Shown: in pieces, positions 22,708 to 34,897 of the stretch | How the letters are laid out: every line of letters starts with the position of its first letter | How positions within the stretch are numbered: position 1 is the stretch's first letter | Assembly (NCBI GenBank): GCA_024180945.1 | Contig: JAKSGN010000007.1 | Location: 3,038,001-3,102,000 of the forward strand | Direction: 5' to 3' | Length of the DNA: 64,000 nucleotides | Source of the DNA: Macrophomina tecta | Taxonomy: Eukaryota; Ascomycota; Dothideomycetes; Botryosphaeriales; Botryosphaeriaceae | Program-made: the position numbers and the translations under genes | The notes under the pieces: generated by a model | Told to the model about the DNA's origin: nothing | The model's input: only the letters and a program-made list of their open reading frames with translations | Databases searched by the model: none

Positions 22708-24093
22708 CTACAGTGGAGAGACGGCCTCGAGGATGTGCGGGATAAGCCGTATGCCGCTATTAATGTGGGTACGGGAGTGTGGATAGAGTCCAGTGCGGGC
22801 GTTAAGTGAGCGGGAGAGGTTGAGGACGGTGGTGTCTTCTTCGCATTAACATGAGCAACCGCGCAGCCGACACTCATCAAATGAATGCAGGGGGAGATCC
22901 GCCGCAGCGCGGTCCGCTATGCCACGCCAACAAGCCCAGTGCGTCGTCCTAGCAAACAAGCAGCGCGGTGATGTTTATGCTTGCGGGACCGAGGCTGGCG
23001 GGAGTGGGAGCTTGCGCGAGGCTAGGGAGGGGCAGCAGGTCGCCAGGCGTCGAGTTTTCGCGGGCGTTAGGGGTGGGCAGCTGCGGCAAGACGCACGCGT
23101 GAGCTTGAGCTTGAGCAGGAGTGTTTTGGCTGGGAGGCGGGTGGTCTGGGATGACGAGACTGTTTCGCCGGACGGACCTTTGAAAATAGCAGGGTAAAGG
23201 ACTGGCCGTCGCTGTTCTCAGGGCAGGAGCCGGGCAGCCGGGCTGGAATCAATGGCGGCAGGGCGCAGGCGCAAAGAATGGTGTGGACAGTCGAGGTGCA
23301 CGGTGGGATGGTGGTTGACGGCGGCGGGCCTGGTGGTCCTCCAGCTCGCGCGGCGGAAAGAGCACGGTTCGGGTCACCAGCACGTGATCTGACGGGCTGC
23401 TCAGCGCACTTGCAGAGCTACGGTCTTGCATCCGGCGGCAGCATGACGGGATGGACAGACAGGGCGAGGGACCCGCCCAGGCGGATCATATCAGGCTGTC
23501 GGCGGCGCTGTGTTTCGCACGCCATGCCTGCGATGGCCTGTTTGTGCCTGCGCGCTGCCGTCGTCTGCCTCTCTCCCACTGCGCCCGGCGAGCCCAGGTG
23601 CCGCCCCTCGGGCGCGCCAGCGCCAGCGCCAGCGCCAGCAGCTCCAGCGCGCGGGACCTTGGGCAGAAATACGCATACCTTCGAGCTCCGACGCCGCAAG
23701 TTGGATGATTGGAGCCCGCCCACCTCGGCTTCACGTCTCTGAGGGGACTAGCTGAGCCTCAAGCATGCCATATTAGTAGTAGGGCGGGCTGCCAAAGTGA
23801 AGCATCAACGGTCTCACCTGAGGCTGAAGCTTGCTGCGATTCATAGCTGCGCCCTGGCTAGATTTTTCCACTACACACTCCACGCCCATCCTCCTCCCAC
23901 CCCCAACATACCCGCACAGTCAGCTGTTTCGCTGCCTGTCCATGCCTCAGGCGGAGCTCGCCATCCGCCTCTCCCATTCCGCCGTGCCGCGGCCAGCGGG
24001 CCATTCACCGACGCTCGAGCGCCGCTCTTAATAAGTCCGATACAGTGGGGAAGCTGATAAAGCGGGATACGGGCCCCGGGCCGACGACTCAGG
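22708..24093. promoter_or_regulatory. Divergent upstream region of CCR4 and the methyltransferase gene
   Basis: 1.4 kb, GC-rich, with many overlapping chance ORFs on both strands and none convincing. It contains a short CGCCAG repeat at 23615-23640. Confidence 0.45.
23615..23640. repeat. Short CGCCAG tandem repeat
   Basis: About four copies of a six-base unit (CGCCAG) in non-coding DNA. A low-complexity microsatellite. Confidence 0.6.
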
Positions 24094-25487
24094 ATGGAAT
24101 GGTACATGGTAAAGATTCACCCTTTCGACACATCAGGGGGGCGCTGTTTCCACTCCGTGGATCATGGCTTTATGCTAAGGGCCGAAACTAGTACCGCTAC
24201 CAAAATGTGCCCTCCTCCCAGCTCCAGCGCCCGAGGACAACTGCTGCCGCTGACGACCTGGAGGGGCTTCTGAGTCGAAATTCCATCCTCGCACCAAGCA
24301 ACGTGAGCGCGCAATTGGCCGCCATGGAAGTCGCCCGCGGCTCCACCTCCAGCTCTCAGTCCACCCACAGCAGCGGCGACAGTCACCAGCCGCTGCTCAC
24401 TCCCTTCGCCATCCGCCATGGTCGCCGATACCTCAGAGACGTGCCCTACCCGCTTCCCTGCGACCTGCCTGAGCTACAGCGCCAGAACCTGTCCACCCTG
24501 CTCTCCGTCACCGCCTTCGGCAAGCCGCTGTGCTCGCCGCGCATCAAGGACATAGCCCCTAAGAAGGTCTTGGAGATCGCGTGTGGAAGCGCATACTGGA
24601 GCTCGCTGGCTCATGAGTATCTTTGCACTCTCGGCTTCACCGACGTCGAGTTCACCGGCATCGACATTGTTCCCATGGCCGCCGATCTGAGCAAACAGGG
24701 GATCAAGTGGCGCTTTGTCCAACACGACCTGCGCAGGTTCCCGCTGCCTTTTGACGACGACGAATTTGACATCGTCATCTGCAAGGATCTCGGTCTTGTC
24801 ATTCCCACAGGTGTTCCTTCGCAGAAAGCTCTGGAAGAATTCATTCGCGTATGCAAGAAAGGAGGTAATTTCGAATGCTGGGACGTGGACTCTGTCATTC
24901 GGTCTTTGCTGCCACACCCTCCGCCGCCGCCTCGCCAGAACCATGAAGACGAAGACCAGTGTGCAAAGACCGCAACGTTTATGATTTCGCCGTCTACCCC
25001 GTTCGCCAGTTGCCAGAACAGATACCTACAAGATGCCAGCGATTGGATCCAGGAGGCTGTTGAGAAACGACAGTTGTACACGATGCCGTGTTCGCGCATA
25101 TTGCAGCTGCTTTTGCAAGAAACCGAGACGTTGAAAGATGTGGATTACCGCAGAGTGGCCATCCCCCTAGGTGAAATGCGCTGGGAGAGGGAAGTGGGTG
25201 GCGAGAAGAGATCGCTGAAGCGCAGAGATAGTGAGCTCGGAGGAAAGCTCAGACCAGGCGAAGACTCCATTTTGAACGAGGAGCAAGCTGCTTTGAGGCA
25301 CACAGCACTTACTGTGGTTATCCAGTTGATCGAGAGCTTGGAACCTCTACTCAAAGAGGTCAGTGGAAAGAATCAGGAAGAATGGCAACGTTGGTGGGGC
25401 TGGATGATGGATGATTTGTTGCAGCAACGGGGTGCTTCGAGTGGAGAATGTCTTGAGATCGGAGCATGGTGGGCCGAGAAGTTTTAG
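24094..25487 (+). CDS. SAM-dependent methyltransferase-like protein
   Basis: The long frame 24192-25487 carries a class I methyltransferase core: KKVLEIACGSAYW (motif I), VEFTGIDIVP (post-I), a DLRRFPLPFDDDEFDIVICKD motif II-III region, and a C-terminal helical part with acidic/basic linkers. The frame opens just after a stop at 24189, so the start must be spliced in or internal. A five-codon first exon at 24094-24108 followed by an 83-base intron (GTAAAG...ACTAG) joins in phase and gives 436 residues. The alternative is the ATG at 24324 with a good Kozak context (396 residues), which loses a plausible DDLEGLLSRNSIL segment. The substrate is unknown. It resembles uncharacterised fungal proteins with a RHGRRYLRDVPYPLPCDLPEL entry segment, which I recall only as hypothetical. 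Confidence 0.82.
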
Positions 25488-25736
25488 CTGGAGCTTTATA
25501 CCCATTCTATCGTTTCTTTTGTTCTGCTTTTTCTCATACCCCTGCCAGCTCGGATCTTGCAAGGATGGCGTCAAGAAATATTTCGGCCTGCTCATGTGTG
25601 GAGAGAACAAACATTCATCCGAACATAGGTGTCCAGAAAACAAAAGTGACATTCACGATCGCATAAGTGCTTCATCTCTCCACAGAATACGTTGCAACAC
25701 TTCTCGTGCGGGCCTCATACAAATCCCCAGGCTCAG

Positions 25737-26172
25737 TTAGGTCTTGTCATATCTCTGACGCAATGTGCGGTATCTCTTCAGATAATATCTGTATATTGGG
25801 TCAGCCAAATAGACTTATATAGGACGCATAAGCGGTGTGCCCGTGGTTCAATAGACATACAAAGCCTCAATTTCTGCGATATCAGTCAGCTGTGGCCTTA
25901 TATCAAGAATGCCTGTCCTTACCTTTTTTCACGAACTCGGCTCTTTCTATGCCTCGCCTGATCTTCTGTTCATCTCTTAATCCGGCTTGGCTTGCAAAAG
26001 CTTTGTGGAGGCGGGTTCTGTAGAAGTCGTATCCTTGCGGGTATTCCCTGCCGAGGTACAGCAACTCTATCTCGGCATCAACAGCTGTTGGCCGATCCGG
26101 TGGACAAAAGGAAGAATCACCTTTGTAGATCCGGATGACCTGCTGGCGCAGTTCCGGGTTAATCGACGCCAT
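25737..26172 (-). CDS. LYR-motif protein, LYRM5/ETFRF1-like
   Basis: Small mitochondrial LYR protein. Four exons, 26172-26121, 26066-25923, 25873-25861 and 25788-25737, join to 86 residues; exon 3 is only 13 bases. The joined sequence has the family hallmarks in order: RQQVIRIYKELLYLGREYP, the YDFYRTRLHKAF helix, LRDEQKIRRGIERAEFVKKE, and IEALYYLKRYRTLRQRYD. This pattern matches human LYRM5 (ETFRF1), which removes FAD from electron-transfer flavoprotein; that function is inferred. LYR proteins of this kind also bind acyl carrier protein. The single-frame reading without splicing would insert non-family residues after IYK, which supports the introns (54, 49 and 72 bases). Confidence 0.88.
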
Positions 26173-26512
26173 GGCGCGACGGTGGCAGAGCCAGATTCGT
26201 GCGATCCAAAGCAGGTGGTGTGACAAGCGCGGCGAGAGGTCGAGCGGAGCGAAGGATGTGCTCGTCGAGGAGTTGCTTTTTCGGAAGAGGGACTGACGTC
26301 GTGCTTGCAGCGGGGCCGAGAAAGCGTGGCTGGCGTTCCTCGGGTGCCTTGCGCCTCTTGCGCGACTACCCCGCGGGCTGCGTCCGTCAATCTCAACTTT
26401 GTCTGAACCGCCCTGCATCAGCCCGTCATATTATTACCCATTGAAGGCTGATCCTCGTCATTTTTCGTGTCACCTCACCTGCTCTTCTGACCATTGCCAT
26501 TCTCGCACAACT
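26173..26512. promoter_or_regulatory. Bidirectional promoter between LYRM5-like and thioesterase genes
   Basis: A 340-base gap between divergent start codons, which must hold both promoters. No TATA box is obvious. The right end is C/T-rich. Confidence 0.45.
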
Positions 26513-27704
26513 ATGAAGCTCTCCGCTGCCCGCCCGCTGCTCGCGCATCTTGCGTCGCCTCTCCCGGTGTACCAAAGACTTCCCCGCGCGTACTATTCCT
26601 CATTCTCGGGCGATGCCTCTGCACCAGTCACTGCTTCTCTGAGCCCGCGTTGGCTCTCAGACATCAAATCCCGCATCGGAAAATGTATCACATTTGGCCT
26701 AAACTCTGACCAGACGCGTGTCGCCGGGACCGTATTGGAAGAAATTGCACGGGACTGGAGGGAACTTGTTGCAGGCAGCGAAGGTTTCCTGACTGAGAAG
26801 ACTCGGCGCGGTCTGTATAGACAAGAAGTTGTCTGGGGAGAAATGGTACGCTCTTGACAATCCGTCCTGAAAGCTTATTGAGGGCTAATGATCTATTTTC
26901 TTTTTTTGGGGGGGTGGTATTAGGACAGTATGGTGAGATGACCCCTCAAAATCCAGCATGAGAAATTCTCTAAAAAAAAAAAAAATAAAATAAAAAAAAA
27001 CCATAAAAAAATTCATTGACTAAGCTATCTATAAAGGGTATACATTAGCAAATCCGTCGAAACGGCACCTCTACACGAATTTCTGACATATCATAGGCCA
27101 TGTAAACAACGTCGTCTACAATCGCTATGCAGAATCAGCACGCGTCAATTGGTCGCTTAATTTTGCGAATGTTCATGACCCAGCTCACAGACGAGAATGG
27201 ACGGAGATTATGACCCCGAAAGCTGATGGGCTTATCCTTCGGAGCATTCAAACGGACTACAAATTTGTGAGTGCTTCCGACACAGCGGTCCTCCTGCGTC
27301 CTGTTCCACTCTTCGGCCGATGGGCATCTAGCTGCTGACAGCTTGCTATGTTCCAGCCTATGACTTGGCCAGATCGCGTGACCGTGTTGCACAAGCTGCG
27401 GTCTGAGCCTACTGATGAAACGGACTCGTTCATTTTGGATGTCGTCATCCTATCAGAGCGACAACAGAGGCCAGCCGCCCGCTGTGTCGAGGACATTGTC
27501 GTGTATGACTACAGGAAGGGCAAGAAGACACCTCTTAAGCCGTTCATGGTGGAGCAATTTCGTGAGACATTCAAGCTGCAGGAAGCTGCCAAGAAAAAGT
27601 ACGGCGATAGGGTAAGTGCCTTGCTGCAGCGGGTGAGGGATTTGGAGACCAGCAGCTGGGATCGGCCGGACGCAAAAGAGGACTTTGGCAGCGCCAGTCC
27701 TTAA
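26513..27704 (+). CDS. Hot-dog fold thioesterase-like protein, one-base frame mismatch at an exon join
   Basis: Exons by homology-like content: 26513-26845, 26924-26932 (9 bases, DSM), 27097-27266 and 27357-27704. The first 30 residues look like a mitochondrial presequence; next come SPRWLSDIKSRIGKCITFGL and EVVWGEM. Exon 3 reads GHVNNVVYNRYAESARVNW, the acyl-CoA thioesterase hot-dog signature, and exon 4 reads TWPDRVTVLHKLRS and VEDIVVYDYRKGKKTPLKPF. Exons 1, 2 and 4 fit. Exon 3 needs one extra base: the only canonical acceptor (ATAG at 27096) leaves GCC instead of GGCC, and the frame is closed upstream. Either an uncalled base is missing, a non-canonical splice is used, or the gene is damaged. 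The preceding intron is A-homopolymer rich. The role is probably mitochondrial acyl-CoA or acyl-ACP hydrolysis (inference). Confidence 0.75.
26971..27010. repeat. A-rich homopolymer tract inside an intron
   Basis: Runs of A interrupted by single T or CC. Such tracts are prone to length change and to base-calling error, relevant to the nearby frame mismatch. Confidence 0.6.
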
Positions 27705-28967
27705 AGGGCAGCGGAGGAGGTCTTATCAAGCAGACGCGGATCGATAGAATCATCGGGACGAGCATTTACGAATGCGTGTGCGACACGGCCGCACAATATG
27801 CATGGGTGGCAATTGCAAGACAGGTCTGGGTAGCTATATCGGGCAAGGATTATGAGAGACTGGTGCGTTGGGTGACGGCGTTTTTTCAACGGCTCGCGTG
27901 CGCTGGCGTCGAAACAACAGGCGGGGCGGGAGTCGATTGCGGCTGATGCTGCGATGCGGAGAACGCGCGGAGAACCCAAGCCGGCGCTGCAGGACAGAAG
28001 CACCGTAGCGCGTGATCAAGAAGTCTTGTCTCTTCACATTAGCAGGACCCACCGCGGGCTGCAGTCGCGCAGAGGGGCTGGAGACAGGCAGCCAGGCGTC
28101 TGCGAGAGCAGCAGTGAATTCCGACGAAGATCCTTACCCAAGAGCTTGTTTAAGCGGCCAGGATCAAGGGGCAACAGGCCCAGCAGCTAGTCCCTTTCGG
28201 CGACCGGCGGCGTCCTGGCATAACAGCGCCTTGCTCCTATTCGACGGGCAATCTCACAATAGACGGCAGCTCTTGGGCTGCCTGGATGCGCGCTGCTGGG
28301 GCGGGGCTCGCAATCTTCGAATCACCGCCGCTCGCAGCACCATCACGATCGCCTGACGCTGCGAAAGCCGATGCGCTGGAGGTGATCCGCCTTGGACGGG
28401 CGCGTGTAAGGCCTAGCTAGGCCCATTTCGTCCGCAAGCCTTCCGCGATCGACGCTGCGCCGGCGACTCGTTAGGCGGGCGTCATGTGCTGCCGAGTAGC
28501 GGCCGGGAGAGTTTGTGAGATGCTGGCGGCCACGGCTGCGGCGCCCGGCGACGAGGGCACCCACGCCCACCACGCGAACGCAGGCCGCGGGCTGGAGGCG
28601 TGCGCGCTGGCAGATGGCGGAAGGTGCTGCAGGCGAAGGCCGGCGGGTGCGGGCGGCGAGCTTGTTTCGCAGTGGTGCAAACCTAGTCCTGGGGGGCGCT
28701 AGGCCGAAGATGCGCTTGTATGCAAATCGCCAGGCCTGTAGCGCAGGTTAGCGCAGTCATGGCCCTCTGCTGTCTCGTTTCAAAAACCTTCCACTCCATC
28801 GCTCCCACGGCACCGCTCTCTGTCAGCGACAACCACGCCCCGCCCGCCCACCCGACCCCCCCACTGGACCCTGTACCCCTCCTCTTGCGGTTCTGTTCCT
28901 GCGCCGGGCTCAGAGGGCACCTCGTCGAGCCGGCCCTGGGACTTGAAGCCGTCACCGCGGCCTGCTG
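27705..28967. other. Intergenic region upstream of the acrB-like gene
   Basis: 1.26 kb, GC-rich. The last 200 bases before 28968 are C-rich leader-like DNA. No gene is recognised. Confidence 0.45.
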
Positions 28968-31900
28968 ATGCCACCGAAGGGCAAGAGGAACGCGGCGAAC
29001 ACACACGACAAGCGGCATGAGAACGGCCTCGCGGCGCCCGGCAAGCGCATTCCCAAGCAGCGCTCCAATCCCGCTCTCAACGGCCTCGCAAATGGAAAGC
29101 CGCCCTCGAGCACTCCGCCGTTGCCGCCGCCAGATCTAGCTTCCCGCCCAAGCTGCCCGGCTCCTGGCAATGCTGCTGTGCACGCGACTCTCCCGGACAC
29201 CCCCATGCCAGACGACCGGCGCCTGCCTGCCGCCAGGGGCCGCACCGTCTCCGAAGCCTCCCACGACGCTTCGGACGCTGGTTCCGTCGAGCACGCCAAC
29301 GGCGCCGCCGACTCGCACTCCCGCCTCTCGCTGCACCGCGCTGCCGTGCACCAACACCGCTCCCAGATGGGCCACAAGGCCAGCTCCGCCTCGACGGCCA
29401 TGACCATCATCTCCTCGTGCCCCGTCTGGGATGTCGTTGCCATTCTCATCATCCTCCTGCAGCTGCCCTCGACCGTCCTCACCGTCATTCATTTGCTCTT
29501 CGCTACACTCACATTCGTACCTCCGAGCAGCACCGCTTCTCTTTCCAGCCTGCCGAGCTTCAGCGAGGTCTTCAAGGGCTCCCAGGGCATGCCCTCCTTG
29601 GGCACCATCGTCCTGTGTGACCTCTTCGCCTTGATCATTTGGGGTTTCCTTCCCATGTTCGCTCAGGGCGTCGCCTTCGACCTCGCCCAGGCCGTCATCG
29701 CAATCTCGCTGGGAGGCGCCGCCGCAGGCAAAGGCGGTGTTTCGCAGAGTGTACTTGTCTGCGGAGGCATAATCTTCTTTTCTCACGCATACCGTCATCG
29801 CTCGATCCGCCACTATGTTCTCCGCTATCTCCATTTCGTACTCTCCAGGGGCGGATTCGACATCTTTACCCCTCCATCCTCCGATTCGGTCTACCCGGAT
29901 TCCCCACACGTCTCTCACGGCTGGCCCCGCTCCGTGCTGGGCTTACATATACTATCACAGGGCATACTTCGGCTTGGTCGCCGTTGGTTCATAGCCAAGC
30001 AAGATCGACTACCAACTGCAACGTCGAGTAGGAGGACGGATGTCGATGCACCGACCGCACCCCAGCTGCCCCGCTCCGTTCCGGATTCTGGAATAGACAG
30101 CAGTCCAGGGGCGGCGGCCGATGGTCGGCATCCAGGACCCTCCCCCGCAGGCGTCGATGGTAGAGAGAGATCTTTCAGTTCTGTTTCTAAGAAAAAGAAA
30201 AGGCAGGCGACTCAGGTTCGGAGTCAACAACCTTTTTGGGCCGCTATTGCGAGCACAAAAGTTACTTTTTGGAAGGAAGTTCAGCAGAGCAGCGAGTCTG
30301 CTGATAGCCACGAGGCTAATTCAACGGATGTTAATCACATTGGCAACGCTCATTTCAAATTAGGCGAAGATAGGGTATGGATTTTGGATGTTGGTGCGGC
30401 GGAGATCACGTTCGGCGCTAGTGTGGTGGAAAAGAGCGCTGTAAAGGAAAATGGGGGAGAAGAGCAGGAATCGAGTCTTGGAGCGGGCATTGACAAGTCG
30501 AAGCCGTTTTACGTTCGTCTCAACGGTACCAATTGGGCATCCACGTATATCACTTCGGCAAGTCAGGACCAAAAGTCGGGTGACGGGGCAACGAGCAAAT
30601 GGGCGGGCAAGATCTTTGGTCTTACGTCTCAGCAAAACTACAAGTGCGAATTCGTTCGGACCGATGACCGAGTCACCATCCATTCGACTAGCCTCATCAC
30701 CCAGGCCGCTCCAAGTGCTGAGCAAGGTACGTTTTCTCAACGCTGTCTGCAGTCGGTCTCTCTGATTTTATTTGGCTAGCTTCGGCCGTCTCCCCTCCAG
30801 CTCATCAGAGCTTGCGACCGCAATCTCCTCGCACCCTACTCCGGAATAATGTTACGAACCTCGAGCATGAGCTTCAGGAGTTGAAGATGCAGCAAAAGCG
30901 CAACCAGAGATCCCACGGCAAAGCCCTCGCCGCAGCGAAGAAAGAGGTCGATGTTGTGGAAGGCAAGATCCAGACGTCGGGTGGAAATGATGACAGGCTG
31001 AAGCAGAAGAAGAGGCAGCTATCTGAGGCGATTCGCCAGGCAGAAGAGGCCGCCTTGGACATGTCAACTCAAAACTCTGGTCTGGCGAACATTCCCGAGG
31101 AGGATTTAGCCGAGTTCAAGGCGGAGGAACGCAACTGGCGCAAGGAAAAGGACCGGTTGACTGCTGCTACCGAGGAACTTGATCGCTGCAAGGCTGAGGC
31201 TGACAAGGAGGTCTCCAACGCTGAGTCCGAGTACGCCTCGATTGTCAAGAAACGCGAACGTCTTCAGGCCAGACAAGCGAAGCTCAACGAGCAACACGAG
31301 CGCCTCAGTTCGCTTAATGCACAGGACCAGGATGCGCAGGCTCGGAAACTAAACGAACGTGCGGCATTGATGGCTACACGAGCTCAGCACGAGTCGCAGT
31401 ACCTCGGCCAAATCATCCAAAATGAGCACAATGCCCTGGAGATCCAGAACAAGACCATCTACATCAACCAGCAGATCCAGCACCTGCAGGCAATGCTTCA
31501 GCAGCAACAGCAGCAGCAGCAGCAGAATCCCAGCCCGCCGTCTATTCCAACTACTCCAGAAGGCCCTCTTCCTGGCACCACCGGAAATGCTGTGCACAAT
31601 TACACGCCTGTGTTCCAGTTCCCCCCGCTTGCAGGACAGATTAATGGGACTCCTGGCTCTGTTCCTCGCGAAGGTCGCGGTCGATCCAGCTCAATGCTCT
31701 CAGACATGTCTGGCTTCACTGATCACAACGTCGATCCGCCGCCTGCGTACGCACCAATCGCTGCGCCGAACTTCTCGTTCGCCACCGGCGCCTTTGGCAA
31801 CGCTCAATTTGGTCCGTTCAACGCACCAATGATGAACGGTACCAAGGCACGTAAGGGCAGCAGCGGTAGCAGTGGAGGCAGCGGCAGCGGTTCGGGCAGT

Positions 31901-32011
31901 GGTAGTGGACCTGGCAGCCAGAGAGATCCGACGAGCCCGGTCAACAAGACGTCCAGTCCGGTTGGTTCCGCGACCGCGCCTGTGGGTCCTGGTGTCGTTG
32001 GTGGTCCTTAA
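28968..32011 (+). CDS. AcrB-like ubiquitination network signalling protein
   Basis: Two exons, 28968-30726 and 30780-32011, joined through a 53-base intron (GTACGT...CTAG) give 996 residues. The N-terminus is basic and disordered with Pro/Ser stretches to about residue 140. Three hydrophobic segments follow at about 150-180 (VAILIILLQLPSTVLTVIHL), 205-240 (LFALIIWGFLPMFAQGVAF) and 260-275. A long coiled coil spans about 600-840. Then come a poly-Gln run, a Pro-rich segment and a Ser/Gly repeat. This architecture matches AcrB of Aspergillus, known from acriflavine-resistance mutants and linked to the CreB/CreC deubiquitination pathway; the assignment rests on architecture and recalled sequence. 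It is probably an endomembrane protein with a cytosolic coiled coil. Confidence 0.85.
31499..31525 (+). repeat. CAG repeat coding for poly-Gln
   Basis: Nine Gln codons, eight of them CAG, after the coiled coil of the AcrB-like protein. In-frame and therefore length-variable without frameshift. Confidence 0.8.
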
Positions 32012-33212
32012 GTTTTGCACGCGCTCCTTCTCCTGATGTGCTCTATGCTCGGCCTTAGCCTTTTGACTCGAGTAGATAGCCCTTGTGGAAAATGCATCCG
32101 TTGATTTCTTTTTCTCTTCTACATGATCCCAAATGCAATCGCGACTTTTGCATGTGTCAACCTCTGCTTTTTCTGAAGTTGAGCACAAAAGGCGTACGTC
32201 ATGCCCGGCGGAGCCGGACTCTTCTGAAACGGCGGCGTTCATGTTTCATGCTGGTAGCAGTGGCTAACTATAACGCAATGCGTCCCAATGCTTTTCGAGA
32301 AATGATTGGTTGGAGCTTTCCAACTATACTTGCCCGTGTTGCTCTCTTGCCCGCTGAGGAATACGTCGACATACGTTGATCGAGCTAATTGTGGGACACG
32401 TCATACACATCTCATACGAACATTGTTTTTTTTGAAGCCTTACGCATCACCTTCTCCTCATGGCTCCAGTGATTTTTATAGAATTTCCAAGCGTTCCTTC
32501 ATTCGTGCAGTCTCTTCATCTCATTATCATTCCAAAAATTAGTCACATTTGCAATACTGAGTCGTGAGCTATTTCTGGGAGTTAGAAAACGCATGTAACG
32601 GACCAGCCGATGTACAATATGAAAATAGTTGCAATGTTTTCAAATCAGCTTTCTTCTGTTGTCCCAGTCCTCCTTTAGTACTGCTTCTCCAGTTTTACAG
32701 CTTCGAGCCGTTCGATAATTATGAGGAGGTGAGGGGCTCCAGTGAAAATCTCGAAATATCCATGACTGGGAGCTGTTCGCAAAGGTGACGGAAAGAGACC
32801 GAAAAGTGGCCATGTCCTCAGTGATTTGTGGCATTCTTGTACGCTGGATCTAAGTTGACAGCCATTGCATTCTCGTCTGTTCATCTGACCGTTGATAAAC
32901 AGGAGCAGGACCGGTACATGGCTGATGTCACAAGGCAATCGCAATCAATCGGCCCGAACCGCCAGCATCGGAGTTGAAATCAAAGAAGGGTCTTCAGCAA
33001 CCATGGATTGGACCACCAACAAAGTGAGTGGTTGACGTGCGAATTTTCCCGGCCACTAAAAGTTGCGAGGAACAAGCTCTGATCAATTAGCGGGAAGCGG
33101 AAATCCGCGGCCTTGTGCGCTTGGTTGCTCGGCAGGTTCCCCACACTGCGTGACAACCGTCAAGAGCTTCAGCCGAGCTGGAGCTCCCCGAAAACACATC
33201 CTTCCACACGCC
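32012..33212. other. Intergenic interval
   Basis: 1.2 kb between the AcrB-like gene and the hydratase gene. A/T content is higher than in the neighbouring coding DNA. No gene is seen. Confidence 0.45.
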
Positions 33213-34184
33213 ATGCCACCAGCGCTCAACCGGGTACCGCTCTTCGCGCGTGCGCTCTTGCGCAACGCGCCCGTCAATTCCCGGGCGAGCTCCAGCTCCT
33301 CACAGCCTCTTGTCAAACTCACCAATATCCCCGCTCCTCACAGCGGTACCATTCGCGTGCTCTCGCTGAACCGGCCCGAGGCCCGCAATGCCATCTCGAA
33401 GGCCCTCCTTTCAGAGCTGATCCGGCACGTCAATGACATCCACCACGAGGGCAACAAGCCCACCACGCGCGCCCTCATCATCGCCAGCGAGATTGACACC
33501 AGCTTCTGTGCCGGCGCCGACCTGAAGGAGCGCGCGACATTCACGCAGGAAGAGTCCGACACCTTGCACACGGCCCCAACAAGACAGAGACAAATACTAA
33601 CATAGCACGTCAGGACGGCCGACTTCCTCGCGAAGCTACGCGGCGCCTTCAGCTCCATCGCGAAGCTGCCTGTCCCGACCATCGCGGCCGTCTCGTCGCT
33701 CGCGTTCGGCGGCGGCCTCGAGCTCACCCTCACCGCGCACCTGCGCGTCTTCGGCAGCAACGCCGTCGTGGCCCTACCTGAGACGCGTCTCGGCATCATA
33801 CCGGGCGCCGGCGGCACCTACCGCCTGCCCGCGCTGATCGGGCTCAACCGCGCGCGCGACCTCGTCCTGACGGGCCGGCGCGTCGCCGGGCCCGAGGCGT
33901 ATTTCTTGGGACTGTGCGACAGACTGGTGCAAGTGCTGCCCGAGGAAATGGGGCAGGAGGGCGTGGCGCGGAAAAAGGTGCTGGACGAGGCTGTCAGGGT
34001 GGCTATGGAGATCTGCGAAGGCGCGCCGATTGCGATTCGCGCGGGGCTGGCGGCCGTGGAGGGTTGCGCGGGCGGGGAGGCTGTGGAGAACGAGATGTAT
34101 CAAGCGGTCGTGGATACGGAAGACAGATACGAAGCTCTTGCGGCGTTTAGGGAGAAGAGGAAGCCGGTCTTTAAGGGCAGGTAG
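33213..34184 (+). CDS. Mitochondrial enoyl-CoA hydratase, AUH / methylglutaconyl-CoA hydratase-like
   Basis: Crotonase-fold hydratase, probably the leucine-degradation step that hydrates 3-methylglutaconyl-CoA. Exons 33213-33553 and 33614-34184 give 303 residues. The N-terminal 35 residues are Arg/Ser/Ala-rich, a mitochondrial presequence. Core motifs are VLSLNRPEARNAISKALL, SFCAGADLKERATF (oxyanion loop), AAVSSLAFGGGLELTL (catalytic Glu) and LPETRLGIIPGAGGTYRLP (second Glu, AUH-type). The C-terminal helices end EKRKPVFKGR, as usual. The 60-base intron has a perfect TACTAAC and CAG, but its donor reads GTCCGA. It is chosen because only this site gives the in-frame EETADFLAKLR join. Substrate assignment within the family is tentative. 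Confidence 0.92.
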
Positions 34185-34897
34185 TGAAGCTACGGGCCGG
34201 GCTGAGGTAAGGTTGAAGTCTGAAAATCATGTGTAAAATAATAGCAAGGCTCCCGTGTTCTGGCTCACTTGGGGATACAGGGGCCGTAAAAGACGCAACA
34301 GAAAGCCGAGACCTCCCACAATGCTGGAAGCGGAGCGGCATGAGACATTTGAGTCTTCAAGACTTTCCATGTCGTCAGCGTTTGACAAAGCGTTAATTGC
34401 ATTACTGAATAACATATCGCAATCCTCATTCGCTAGTCAAGGTCCATGCGCCATTAAATCTGCTTGTGCTTGGGCAGGACAACTTTGTACTCTCGTACCT
34501 GAGAGACCTTTGCCGCATCGGGTAAGGGCTGGCGCGAAGCTGGCGGCAACTGGAATGCTGCGGCGCAGTCTGGACATCTGCGACAGCGGCGGAGACGGAA
34601 GCAGCTAAGACAGCGACGTAAGCAGTTGGGCAGCAGGCGGGCGAAGCGTGTAGAGAGTTTGCGAGGGTTTACAAAAGGCCGAGTTCTCCGGGGTGTGGAG
34701 AGATGGTTCCGTAGTGGGGTCGCGCGTATGGGGCAGGGATGTGACGTGGGATGGACCACGCCCGAGAGATCGACTCGATAATCAGCGCTCCAAGCCTCAC
34801 CGAGCTTCTCACTCTTCGATCCGCCGCGTCCACCATGTCCACGCGCCTGCTGCTGTACTCATGATGCTCTGCTGATTTCCTGGACCACCCCTCCGCC
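34185..34897. other. Intergenic interval
   Basis: About 710 bases: the end of the hydratase transcript and the promoter of the next gene. Only short chance ORFs are present. Confidence 0.45.
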
